Assembly (NCBI GenBank): GCA_026702745.1
Contig: JAPPBT010000025.1
Location: forward strand, 62,001-126,000
Reading direction: 5' to 3'
Length of the DNA stretch: 64,000 nt
Source of the DNA: Gemmatimonadota bacterium
GTDB lineage: Bacteria; JAAXHH01
The position numbers were made by a program, and so were the translations under genes. Numbering within the stretch: position 1 is the stretch's first letter; every line of letters starts with the position of its first letter. Positions 16,384 through 24,752 of the stretch are shown one piece after another. The notes below the pieces were generated by a model that was not told the DNA's origin, ran no database searches, and worked only from the letters and a program-made list of their open reading frames with translations.

Positions 16384-18762
16384 TTAATCAACCGGTCCGC
16401 CTGGTCCGCCTGGTCCGCCTGGCCCGCCTGGTCCGCCTGGCCCGCCTGGTCCGCCTGGTTCGTCCCTTCCGCCCGGTCCGCCGGATCCGGTCTCTTCGGG
16501 TGCTGTCCTGTCTGCTGGTCCGCCTGGCTCCAGCAATCCTGTCTCTTCGGTTGCGGCTCCGCCCGATGGGATCATCTCCGTCCTTACCCTGGGATTCGTG
16601 CCCCGTACGGTCACGACCAGGGAGCGTTCCAGGTCCCGGGACAGCCGGCCCGTGCGGAAGTCGACGCGGATCTTCTCGATGCCCAGCGGCATGGGGAAAG
16701 CCGGAGGAGGTTTCACTTCCTCGTCTGAGGTCGTTTCATCCCCGGCTTCCGGTCCGCCGTCCTCAATGCCGATGCCTTCGGCCGGTAGAACGGCCAGCCG
16801 TCCGTCCGCGGTATCGGCCGCCGCCATCGCCGCCTGGACTTCACGCTGCTCCTGCAGTTCCGCGGCCTGTTTCATGAAGGGCGCCCAGACGGGTATGGCG
16901 CCCGAAGCGCCGGTAATCTCCTCGTCTTCCACGATGGACAGGAGGGGCCGGGCATCGTCGTATCCCACCCAGACGGAGGTCGCAAGGTCCTTCGTAAATC
17001 CGTTGAACCAGACGTCCCTGGATTCGCTTGAAGTCCCCGTTTTACCGCCGCTCGGGGCCGTGAAGCCATATCTGTAGCGTGCGCCGACCCCCGTGCCGCC
17101 AATTATGACACCGCGCAGGAGGTCGAGCATCAGGTACGCGGATTGCTCACTGATCACGCGACGCGATTCCGGTTCGGTTTCCTCGATCACCCTGCCCTCG
17201 GAATCTTCCACGCGGGTGATGACGTAGGGCCTGTGGTAGATCCCGCCCGTGGCGAACACGGAGTAGGCGGAAGCCATCTCCAGCGGCGAGACGCCGTTGG
17301 TACCCAGCGCCAGGGAGAGTATGGGCTCCAGCGGGCTGGTTATCCCCAGGCGGCGGGCATACTCGATGACCGTCGAGGGACCGACCTCACTGACCAGTTT
17401 CGCGGAGACCACGTTGATCGAACGCATGAAAGCGCGTTTAAGGATGACGGGTCCTTCGTACTCCCGGGTGAAGTTCTGCGGTTCCCAGAGATCCCCCAGT
17501 TCGGTGGTATAGGCCACGGGCTCGTCCACCACGACCGTATTGGCAGAATATCCCAGGTGGTCCAGCGCCGCCAGGTAGACGACCGGCTTGAAGCCGGACC
17601 CCGGTTGCCGGTTGCTTTCGACGGCCCGGTTGAATTCGCTCGCCGTGTAGTCGCGGCCCCCGGCCAGCGCCCGTACCGCTCCGGTGCGCGTGTCGACGGC
17701 GACCAGGGCCGCCTCGAGCGCCTGCTTCCGCTCTTCCGCCGTGGCCGTTCCGTAGGTCGGGTCGCCGACCAGCGAATCCACGTAGGCCATCCGGTTGCTG
17801 ATGGTCTCCTCGGCGAGTTCCTGCAGGTCCAGGTCCATGGCGATGTGCACGGTGAGCCCGCCGTTGAAGACCAGGTTGCTGCCGAAGCGGCGGATCAGGA
17901 GGTCTTCGACGTAATCGAGGTAGTAAGGACCCCTGGCCGGACCGATACTCGTCCCCTTCAGCGTGATCTCCTGCTCCCGGGCCAGCGCGGCATCTTCCTC
18001 CGTGATGTACCCGTTGTCTATCATGCGGCGGAACACGGTCTCCCTGCGGCTGAGCGCACGGTCCATGCGATAGTAGGGGTTGTAATCGCTCGGCCGCTGG
18101 ACCAGCCCGGCGAGCAGTGCCGATTCGCCGAGTGTGAGCTCGCTCGCGCGCTTGCTGAAGAACCGTTGCGCGGCCTCTTCCACGCCGTAGGCGTCGGCGC
18201 CGAAATACATGTTGTTGCAGTAGGCGGACAGGATTTCGTCTTTGCTGAACCTCGCCTCGATCTGCATGGAGGCCATGGCTTCGCGGATCTTGCGGATCCA
18301 TACCTTCTCGCGGGTGAAGAAGAGGTGGCGCGCCAGTTGCTGGGTGATCGTGCTCGCGCCCTGCCCCAGGATCTGGCCCTCGCGGAGATTGGTCACGAAG
18401 GCCCGGATGATGCCGGGTTTGTCCACGCCCCGATGATGGAAGAAATCGGCGTCTTCGGTGGCGATGATCGCGTCCCGGAACACCGGCGCGATTTCTTCCA
18501 GCGCGACCCGGCGATGGCCGCCCAGGGTATGTACCAGGCGGGGATTGCCCTCCTGGTCCTTGGCATAGATCCGGGTCATCCGTCCGAAGATGTCGTTCAG
18601 GTCGTCCGGAAGGCGGGGAATGGACGGCACGGTGAGGTAGAACAGCACGACGGCCACGAACGCGCCGAAGAACAGCAAGCCGAATCCGGCGTATATCACA
18701 CGCCTGATATATCTGAATGACCGCGCGATCGGGGTTTCCCGGTGTTCTCTTAAATCGTCCAT
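16384..18762 (-). CDS. class A penicillin-binding protein (glycosyltransferase + transpeptidase)
   Basis: Bifunctional peptidoglycan synthase of 792 residues. One N-terminal membrane helix (about 25-47) is followed by a GT51 glycosyltransferase domain with the catalytic Glu in ATEDADFFHHRG and GQGASTITQQLAR. The transpeptidase carries SxxK (GSGFKP), SxN (RSINVVSAKL) and KTG (GGKTGTSSES). After a 100-residue charged linker the protein ends in seven GGP triplets plus VD, a collagen-like tail encoded by 9 bp DNA repeats. Such tails are not part of the PBP1a family. It is probably co-transcribed with the upstream membrane-anchored unknown (31-base gap). Confidence 0.94.
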   Translation of the reverse strand: MDDLREHRETPIARSFRYIRRVIYAGFGLLFFGAFVAVVLFYLTVPSIPRLPDDLNDIFGRMTRIYAKDQEGNPRLVHTLGGHRRVALEEIAPVFRDAIIATEDADFFHHRGVDKPGIIRAFVTNLREGQILGQGASTITQQLARHLFFTREKVWIRKIREAMASMQIEARFSKDEILSAYCNNMYFGADAYGVEEAAQRFFSKRASELTLGESALLAGLVQRPSDYNPYYRMDRALSRRETVFRRMIDNGYITEEDAALAREQEITLKGTSIGPARGPYYLDYVEDLLIRRFGSNLVFNGGLTVHIAMDLDLQELAEETISNRMAYVDSLVGDPTYGTATAEERKQALEAALVAVDTRTGAVRALAGGRDYTASEFNRAVESNRQPGSGFKPVVYLAALDHLGYSANTVVVDEPVAYTTELGDLWEPQNFTREYEGPVILKRAFMRSINVVSAKLVSEVGPSTVIEYARRLGITSPLEPILSLALGTNGVSPLEMASAYSVFATGGIYHRPYVITRVEDSEGRVIEETEPESRRVISEQSAYLMLDLLRGVIIGGTGVGARYRYGFTAPSGGKTGTSSESRDVWFNGFTKDLATSVWVGYDDARPLLSIVEDEEITGASGAIPVWAPFMKQAAELQEQREVQAAMAAADTADGRLAVLPAEGIGIEDGGPEAGDETTSDEEVKPPPAFPMPLGIEKIRVDFRTGRLSRDLERSLVVTVRGTNPRVRTEMIPSGGAATEETGLLEPGGPADRTAPEETGSGGPGGRDEPGGPGGPGGPGGPGGPGGPGGPVD
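16387..16470. repeat. 9 bp GC-rich repeat encoding the GGP tail
   Basis: On the plus strand, variants of the unit GGTCCGCCT/GGCCCGCCT are repeated head to tail. In the PBP frame each 9 bp unit gives Gly-Gly-Pro. Related but degenerate units continue to about 16530. Confidence 0.85.
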
Positions 18763-18793
18763 CGCCTATCCCGGTCCGTCCGCTGTGGACGGA

Positions 18794-19741
18794 TCAAAGC
18801 GCTCCGAGCGCTACGTACAGTTCCACGAACAGGTCCGCGGACACCGGTATGGTGACCACGGCGATCCGGCCGTCGACCAGCCGTTCGATCTGGATGATCC
18901 GCTGGTTCTCCGATACCCCTACCCGCTGCGCGGTCTCTTCCAGGTCCCTGAACCGGATCGGATCGATGATTTCGTCCCGCATTTCCATGTCCAGGCTGCG
19001 CAGCGTGTCGAAGAACACCCCGGCCTCGTACACGTGCTCCATGTCTTCGTGCATCCGTCCCTCGGACGCCGATGCGTATGCGTCGATGAGATCGAATTGC
19101 CCGGCCGATATGGGCATGCGGTGCAGGATGTAGTTTTCGTCGTCCACCATGTAGACCTCGCCCCGGCGAATCCACCCCGGGCGGATAACGACCGTGCGCG
19201 TCCAGGCTGTAAGGGAATCGGGTTCGAAGGCCGCCTGTGACCGGGAAAGTGAATCCGCCTCCGTGGCAACAGGCGTGTCGGCCGGCTCATCCGGTCCCAC
19301 GGCAACGGGCGTGACCACCGGCTCATAGGGCCTGAAGCCGGTCCGGGCCGCGGTACGCGTCCCGGGAGGACTGTCCGCGCCGGTCAGCCATTCGGGCATG
19401 GCCAGGAAACGGTCCCGGGTCATGATCAGCTTCTGCCCGCGATCCAGCCGGACGACGTCGGACGGCGGCGCGAACCCGGCTTCCGGCCGGCCCGGATCCT
19501 CTCCTTCGTCCAGCGTGAACTGGCTGCGCTGTTCAATCAACTCGTTCGCCGTCTCCAGCGCCTGGTTGGTCCGGCTCTCCTGGTCGACGAACCGCTCCAA
19601 CCGGTCCCGGGAATCGTTGCGGGCGTCCATGTACGCGCCGACAAACCGTTCGATGACATGCCAGCGCAATTCGACCAGGCCCACGGCAACCAGCGCGACG
19701 GCCAGCGACGCGGTGAGCGCTGCGTGGATCACGTTCTTCAT
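18794..19741 (-). CDS. membrane-anchored protein of unknown function upstream of PBP1a
   Basis: 315 residues. One N-terminal membrane helix (HAALTASLAVALVAVGLVEL, about 6-25) is followed by a charged helical region likely to form a coiled coil (residues 35-75). A Pro/Thr-rich disordered stretch spans about 120-175. The C-terminal 140-residue domain contains GEVYMVDDENYILHRMP and ...GRIAVVTIPVSADLFVEL. The topology suggests a periplasmic or envelope protein. Its position directly before the penicillin-binding protein suggests a cell-wall partner, but no family is recognised. Confidence 0.7.
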   Translation of the reverse strand: MKNVIHAALTASLAVALVAVGLVELRWHVIERFVGAYMDARNDSRDRLERFVDQESRTNQALETANELIEQRSQFTLDEGEDPGRPEAGFAPPSDVVRLDRGQKLIMTRDRFLAMPEWLTGADSPPGTRTAARTGFRPYEPVVTPVAVGPDEPADTPVATEADSLSRSQAAFEPDSLTAWTRTVVIRPGWIRRGEVYMVDDENYILHRMPISAGQFDLIDAYASASEGRMHEDMEHVYEAGVFFDTLRSLDMEMRDEIIDPIRFRDLEETAQRVGVSENQRIIQIERLVDGRIAVVTIPVSADLFVELYVALGAL

Positions 19742-19822
19742 GACCTTTCAACATAGCCAACAAACCCGCCCAAGTCAAAGGAAAAGGCGCGTCGGCGGCC
19801 GCCGGAAGAAGCCAAAAAAAGG

Positions 19823-19851
19823 TTGACAGGACGGGCCTCGCGGGATAGAAT
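19823..19851 (+). promoter_or_regulatory. promoter of the MoxR/Mg-chelatase-like ATPase gene
   Basis: TTGACA (19823-19828), exactly 17 bases, then TAGAAT (19846-19851, five of six). A run of seven A precedes the -35. The ATG at 19929 follows about 70 bases after the expected start point. This is one of the best promoters in the window. Confidence 0.7.
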
Positions 19852-19928
19852 CCGTCGACTGTCGGAAGGGAAATCCACGCCACGGATCCTCCCCTCGAAT
19901 CCATCCATTTTCGGACGCCCGGGAGCAC

Positions 19929-21386
19929 ATGGACTACACCGCTGCCACGACCATCGGTGCGCTGCGCGGCATGGGATATCCGCAACGGACCGTCAAGGAC
20001 GAAATGCGGGACAATCTGATGGTCAAGCTTGCCCGCGGCGAGCAGGTCTTTCCCGGCATCGTCGGTTATGACAAGACCGTCATCCCCGAACTGGTCAACG
20101 CGATCCTTTCCCGGCACGACTTCATTCTCCTCGGGTTGCGGGGACAGGCGAAGACCCGTATCCTGAGAGCCCTGGTCACGCTGCTCGACGAGTACCTGCC
20201 CGTGATCGCGGGATGCGAAATCAACAGTTCGCCCTACGCGCCCGTCAGCCGGCGCGCCCGGGACCTCGTGTCCGAACACGGGGACGACACCCCCATCGAA
20301 TGGATCGGCCGGTCGCGGCGGTACGGCGAGAAGCTCGCCACGCCCGACGTGACCATATCCGATCTGATCGGCGACATCGATCCCATCAAAGCGGCCTCCC
20401 AGCGGCTTCACTACGCCCACGAAGGCGTGATCCATTTCGGCATCATCCCGAGGATGAACCGGGGCGTTTTCGCCGTAAACGAACTGCCCGATCTCCAGCC
20501 CCGCATCCAGGTCGGCCTATTGAACATCATGGAGGAGAAAGACATCCAGATCCGGGGATTCCCGGTGCGGATCCCTCTGGACGTTATGATCGTCTTCTCG
20601 GCGAACCCGGAAGACTATACCAACCGCGGCACTATCATCACCCCGCTCAAGGACCGGATCGATTCGCAGATTCTGACCCACTATCCCGTCAGCCGCGAAT
20701 ACGCCATGGCCATCACCGACCAGGAGGCCTGGACCGAGCGGCCCGGCGGCGTGCGGGTCGACATGCCGCCGTTTCTGCGTGAAACAGTGGAGGAGATCGC
20801 CTTCCAGGCCCGGAGCAGCGAGTTCATCGACCAGACCTCCGGCGTAAGCACGCGCATGACCATCGCCGCCATGGAGAACCTGGTGAGCCAGGTCGAGAAG
20901 CGATGCATCCTGCTGGGCAAGCGGTCTGTCGTGCCCCGCATGTGCGACCTGTCCGCCGTGATCCCGGCGATGACGGGTAAGCTGGAACTCGTGTACGAGG
21001 GCGAGCAGGAAGGCGAAGTCAAAGTGGCCGAGGCGCTGATCGGCCGGGCCGTGAAGGAGGTCTTCGGGCACTATTTCCCCGCGGCCTTCGGCGAGGATGA
21101 TGAACGCGACGCGTGCTACCAGGAAGTCCTCGCCTGGTTCGAAGAAGGACAGACAGTCGAGATTTCGGACACCATGGACGACAGATCCTATTATAGCGCG
21201 CTGAACGGCGTCGACGGGTTGCGGAAGCTGGCGGGCCGGCACGTCCGGACGGAAAACCGGGCGGAACTTTCCGTTGCCATGGAGTTCCTGCTCGAGGGTC
21301 TGCACCAGCATTCGAGGATCAGCAAGAACGTCGCCGACGGCCGGCGTTCCTACAGCGATATGATGGGCAGCCTGTTCGAACAATGA
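19929..21386 (+). CDS. MoxR/magnesium-chelatase-like AAA+ ATPase
   Basis: 485 residues of the AAA+ helix-2-insert group (ChlI/BchI, MoxR). The Walker A-like loop is GLRGQAKTR, so the usual last Gly is Ala. Walker B is GVFAVNELPDL with Asn-Glu instead of Asp-Glu, a known feature of this COG1239-like group. GSSAN-type sensor 1 appears as FSANPEDYTN and the Arg finger region as TPLKDRIDSQI. Such ATPases normally act with a von Willebrand A-domain partner encoded next door, but the next gene is thrS. The specific substrate is unknown. The ATG has GGGAG immediately upstream. Confidence 0.82.
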   Translation: MDYTAATTIGALRGMGYPQRTVKDEMRDNLMVKLARGEQVFPGIVGYDKTVIPELVNAILSRHDFILLGLRGQAKTRILRALVTLLDEYLPVIAGCEINSSPYAPVSRRARDLVSEHGDDTPIEWIGRSRRYGEKLATPDVTISDLIGDIDPIKAASQRLHYAHEGVIHFGIIPRMNRGVFAVNELPDLQPRIQVGLLNIMEEKDIQIRGFPVRIPLDVMIVFSANPEDYTNRGTIITPLKDRIDSQILTHYPVSREYAMAITDQEAWTERPGGVRVDMPPFLRETVEEIAFQARSSEFIDQTSGVSTRMTIAAMENLVSQVEKRCILLGKRSVVPRMCDLSAVIPAMTGKLELVYEGEQEGEVKVAEALIGRAVKEVFGHYFPAAFGEDDERDACYQEVLAWFEEGQTVEISDTMDDRSYYSALNGVDGLRKLAGRHVRTENRAELSVAMEFLLEGLHQHSRISKNVADGRRSYSDMMGSLFEQ

Positions 21387-21412
21387 GGGGATTTTCAGGC
21401 ATGGTAAATCTA

Positions 21413-21441
21413 TTGACAAATACAGGCGCGCGTTATATTTT
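21413..21441 (+). promoter_or_regulatory. promoter of the thrS-infC-rpmI-rplT-pheST operon
   Basis: TTGACA (21413-21418), a 17-base spacer and TATTTT (21436-21441); an overlapping TATATT at 15-base spacing is an alternative. About 100 bases of leader follow. Confidence 0.6.
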
Positions 21442-21493
21442 TTCCTGTTTGTCCGGTAGGTAGAAGGGCCTTGCTTAACCGGGCGGTCCAGCT

Positions 21494-21510
21494 TGGCCCA
21501 GCCTGGGCCA
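21494..21510 (+). promoter_or_regulatory. leader hairpin before thrS
   Basis: The thrS leader contains TGGCCCA-GCC-TGGGCCA, a perfect 7 bp stem with a 3-base loop, about 40 bases before the TTG start. No T-box or threonine-rich leader peptide is visible, and no T-run follows. A regulatory role is possible but unproven. Confidence 0.3.
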
Positions 21511-21548
21511 GCCTGGCATACGTTGTGGAGTAAACCGGGAGTCAGTCA

Positions 21549-23492
21549 TTGAAAAACGTCAGGATCACACTTCCCGACGGCGGGCACTTCGAAATGGAGC
21601 AGGGATCTACGGTTATGGACGCGGTGGCGCGCATTGGTCCCGGACTGGGCAAGGCTGCGCTCGCGGCCAAGATCGACGGCGCCCAGGTCGACCTGGACCA
21701 CCGGCTGGACGGGGACGCTTCCCTTGAGGTGCTGACTTTCAGCAATCCCGAGGGCCGGGAAGTGTACTGGCACAGCACGACGCACCTGATGGCCCAGGCC
21801 ACCAAGGAGCTGTTCCCCGAAGCGCAACTCACCATCGGTCCGCCGATCGATGAGGGATTCTATTACGACTTCGACATGCCGGAGCCGTTCACGACCGATG
21901 ATCTCGAGCGCATCGAAGGCCGTATGGTCGAGCTGTCCCGGGCGGACATGCCCATCCGGCGCCACGAGCTCTCCCGCGAGGATGCCCGCGCCTTGTTCAA
22001 CGACCGGGGCGAGTCCTACAAGGTCGAGATGATCGACGACCTCGCCGCGGACGAAGTGATCAGCATCTACGAGCAGGGAGATTTTATCGACCTCTGCCGG
22101 GGCCCGCACATCCCGTCGACCGGAAAGATCAAGGCCTTCAAGCTGCTCAACGTCGCGGCCGCCTACTGGCACGGGGACGAGAACAACCAGAGCCTGCAGC
22201 GGATATACGGCGTGTCCTATCCCCGCAAAAAGGACCTGGACGAGTACCTGGAACGGCGCGCAGAGGCCGAACGGCGGGACCACCGCAAGCTGGGCAGGCA
22301 ACTCGAGCTGTTCATGTTCCACCCCTCTTCGCCGGCGTCGCCCTTCTTCTTCCCGAAAGGCGCCCGGGTTTACAACACCCTGACCGACTATGTGCGCGAA
22401 CTGTATAAGAAGTATGGGTACGACGAAGTCATCACGCCGCTGATCTACGAAGCCGACCTGTGGAAGACCTCCGGCCACTACGAGCATTTCTGGGACGAGA
22501 TGTTCACCATAAACGCCGACGACCGGGAATACGCGCCTAAGCCGATGAACTGTCCCAGCCACTGCCTCATGTACGCGGCAGGCCATCATTCCTACCGCGA
22601 TCTGCCCGTCCGGTACGCCGATTTCGCCCGGTTGCACCGGCACGAACGTTCCGGGGTGACGGCCGGCCTGATGCGGGTGCGCTCCTTCGCGCAGGACGAC
22701 GCCCACATCTACTGCCGCCCCGAGCAGATCGGCGACGAGGTCAATGATTTCATCAAGATGCTGTCGGATGCTTACACCATGCTGGGCTTCGACGACATCG
22801 GCATCTACCTGTCCACGCGCTCGGACAAACGCGCCGGTTCCGACGAGATCTGGGATCACTCGGAGGAGACCCTGGCCAGCGTGCTGGACGACCTGGGTGT
22901 CGCTTACGAAGTGTCGCCCGGCGAAGCGGCCTTCTACGGACCGAAAGTGGATTTCTTCGTGAAGGACGCCCTGCAGCGCCCCTGGCAACTGGGTACGTGC
23001 CAGCTTGATTTCAACATGCCGGAACTCTTCAATCTCGAATACATTACCGAAACCGGAAAGCCCGCCCGCCCGGTGCTGATCCACCGTGCCATGCTCGGCA
23101 GCCTGGAACGGTTCCTCGGCGTGTACATCGAACACTGCGCCGGTGCGTTCCCGACCTGGCTCGCGCCGGTCCAGGTCATCGTGATCGGGATTTCGGAACA
23201 CCAGACCGAGTACGTCCGCGGTGTGGCGCGCAGGCTCGAAGACGCCGGATTCTGGGTCGAGACGGACGTGAGAAACGAGAAAGTCGGGTACAAGATCCGC
23301 GAGGCGGAGACGAAGAAGATCCCCTACATGGCCATTGCCGGAGCACGCGAGATGGAGGCTGGCGACGTGTCCGTACGCCGTCACGGCAAGGGTGACCAGG
23401 GGAACATGCCGGTGGATGCCCTGATCGGCGCGATTGAGAAAGAAATCGACCGGACCGTCCGGACAAGCCGGACCGTCCAGGCAGCGGTATGA
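21549..23492 (+). CDS. thrS: threonyl-tRNA synthetase
   Basis: Class II synthetase, 647 residues. It has an N-terminal TGS domain (about 1-62) and an editing domain with HxxxH-type HSTTHLMAQA (about 75). The catalytic core follows with motif 2 region FARLHRHERSGVTAGLMRVRSFAQDDAHIYC, and the C-terminal anticodon-binding domain starts at about 540. The zinc ligands are Cys in MNCPSHC and His residues. The start is TTG with GGGAG seven bases upstream; an ATT overlaps the same place. It heads a translation operon in the canonical order. Confidence 0.96.
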   Translation: MKNVRITLPDGGHFEMEQGSTVMDAVARIGPGLGKAALAAKIDGAQVDLDHRLDGDASLEVLTFSNPEGREVYWHSTTHLMAQATKELFPEAQLTIGPPIDEGFYYDFDMPEPFTTDDLERIEGRMVELSRADMPIRRHELSREDARALFNDRGESYKVEMIDDLAADEVISIYEQGDFIDLCRGPHIPSTGKIKAFKLLNVAAAYWHGDENNQSLQRIYGVSYPRKKDLDEYLERRAEAERRDHRKLGRQLELFMFHPSSPASPFFFPKGARVYNTLTDYVRELYKKYGYDEVITPLIYEADLWKTSGHYEHFWDEMFTINADDREYAPKPMNCPSHCLMYAAGHHSYRDLPVRYADFARLHRHERSGVTAGLMRVRSFAQDDAHIYCRPEQIGDEVNDFIKMLSDAYTMLGFDDIGIYLSTRSDKRAGSDEIWDHSEETLASVLDDLGVAYEVSPGEAAFYGPKVDFFVKDALQRPWQLGTCQLDFNMPELFNLEYITETGKPARPVLIHRAMLGSLERFLGVYIEHCAGAFPTWLAPVQVIVIGISEHQTEYVRGVARRLEDAGFWVETDVRNEKVGYKIREAETKKIPYMAIAGAREMEAGDVSVRRHGKGDQGNMPVDALIGAIEKEIDRTVRTSRTVQAAV

Positions 23493-23523
23493 ATCGAAGG
23501 CACTAGGATCCGGGAGGAAAGCC

Positions 23524-24036
23524 ATTCAAAAGAGAACCGTCAGAGTCAACGGAATGATTCGCGTGCCCCAGGTGCGGGTCATCAGCGCGGAAGGCGAGCA
23601 GGTCGGCATCATGGAGACCAGGGAGGCCCTGCAGCTTGCGTCCGGCGCCGACCTCGACCTCGTGGAAGTGTCGCCCGATGCCCGCCCGCCCGTCTGCAAG
23701 ATCATGGACTTTGGCAAGTACAAGTACGAGCAGAGCAAGCGGGTGAAGGAATCGCGCAAGAAGCAGCACGTAACGCAACTGAAGGAAATCCGGTTCAAGA
23801 CGCCCAAGATCAGCGAACACGACCTGGAGTACCGGGCCGCCCAGGCCCGTGATTTCCTGAAGCACGGGAACAAGGTCAAGGTGTCCGTGCGGTTCTGGGG
23901 CCGTGAGATGACGCATGTGGAACTGGGCCAGCGAAAGCTCGAGCACATGGCGCAGATACTGGAAGACGTAGGCACCATCGAACAGCGGCCCAGGCTGGAA
24001 GGCCGCAGCATGTCGCTGGTCCTCATGCCCAGGTAG
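23524..24036 (+). CDS. infC: translation initiation factor IF-3, ATT start
   Basis: 170 residues. The initiation codon is taken as ATT at 23524 because GGGAGGAAA sits just before it and the protein then begins QKRTVRVNGMIRVPQVRVI, the normal IF-3 N-terminus. No ATG, GTG or TTG is suitably placed; the frame back to 23434 reads thrS sequence. AUU starts are known for infC, where IF-3 represses its own translation by discriminating against them. The N-domain, the Lys-rich linker (YKYEQSKRVKESRKKQ) and the C-domain are all present. It lies between thrS and rpmI as in most bacteria. Confidence 0.95.
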   Translation: MQKRTVRVNGMIRVPQVRVISAEGEQVGIMETREALQLASGADLDLVEVSPDARPPVCKIMDFGKYKYEQSKRVKESRKKQHVTQLKEIRFKTPKISEHDLEYRAAQARDFLKHGNKVKVSVRFWGREMTHVELGQRKLEHMAQILEDVGTIEQRPRLEGRSMSLVLMPR

Positions 24037-24052
24037 ATACCAGGAGTAGATC

Positions 24053-24247
24053 ATGCCGAAAATCAAGACGTTGAAAGCGGCGGCGAAACGATTCAAGAAG
24101 GTCGCCTCCGGCAAGTTCAAACGCAGCCATTCCCACGCGACCCACAATAAGTTGTCCAAGAACGGCAAGCGCACGAGAGGGCTTCGCGGCACCGCCATGG
24201 CGAGCAAGGCCGACACGCCGCGCCTCAAGCGGATGATGCCGAACTAG
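24053..24247 (+). CDS. rpmI: 50S ribosomal protein L35
   Basis: 64 residues, the standard size. [20 protein letters not shown] and the central [14 protein letters not shown] are typical of bL35. AGGAG lies seven bases before the ATG. It sits between infC and rplT. Confidence 0.96.
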   Translation: MPKIKTLKAAAKRFKKVASGKFKRSHSHATHNKLSKNGKRTRGLRGTAMASKADTPRLKRMMPN

Positions 24248-24333
24248 ATGTCATGGTGTGCCTAACCGCACGGCCTGGGACGCTGAACCAGATGTCATGG
24301 TGTGCCTGACCGCACGGCCTGGGACGCTGAACC
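24246..24333. repeat. 44 bp direct tandem repeat between rpmI and rplT
   Basis: Two copies of a 44 bp unit (24246-24289, 24290-24333) differ at one base. The first begins at the rpmI stop codon and the second ends just before the rplT ribosome site. Confidence 0.93.
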
Positions 24334-24351
24334 AGATAAGGAACAAGAAAC

Positions 24352-24708
24352 ATGCCACGTGCCACGAACGCCGCCGCCTCGCACAGGCGGCGCAAGAAGA
24401 CCATCAAGCTGGCCAGGGGATATTGGGGCCGTCGCAACCGGCTTTACCGGACGGCCCGTGAAGCCGTCAACCGGGGCTGGGCTTACGCGTACCGCGACCG
24501 CCGCCGGCGCCGGCGCGATTTCCGCCGTCTGTGGATCACCCGGATCAACGCGGCGGCCAGGCTCAACGGCCTTACGTACGGTCAACTCATACACGGCATG
24601 AAGCTGGCCCGAATCGAAATCGACCGGAAACTCCTTGCCGAACTCGCCGTCAACGATCCGCCCGCCTTCGCCGTGGTGGCAGACGCGGCCAAAGCGCAGT
24701 TTTCCTGA
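24352..24708 (+). CDS. rplT: 50S ribosomal protein L20
   Basis: 118 residues, normal length. Basic N-terminus [20 protein letters not shown], then [13 protein letters not shown] and [21 protein letters not shown], characteristic of bL20. AAGGA precedes the ATG. In some bacteria L20 autoregulates rpmI-rplT; the duplicated 44 bp spacer upstream might affect such control here. Confidence 0.96.
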   Translation: MPRATNAAASHRRRKKTIKLARGYWGRRNRLYRTAREAVNRGWAYAYRDRRRRRRDFRRLWITRINAAARLNGLTYGQLIHGMKLARIEIDRKLLAELAVNDPPAFAVVADAAKAQFS

Positions 24709-24752
24709 GGCTCACCACGGAAGACCGCTGAAGGACCGGGACCGGACCATCC

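Noticed and set aside
17143-18720. 525-codon plus-strand ORF opposite the PBP gene
   Set aside because: Shadow frame; the opposite strand carries GT51 and transpeptidase motifs.
21546-23525. 659-codon minus-strand ORF opposite thrS
   Set aside because: A shadow frame from high GC; the plus strand encodes an unmistakable ThrS with all motifs.
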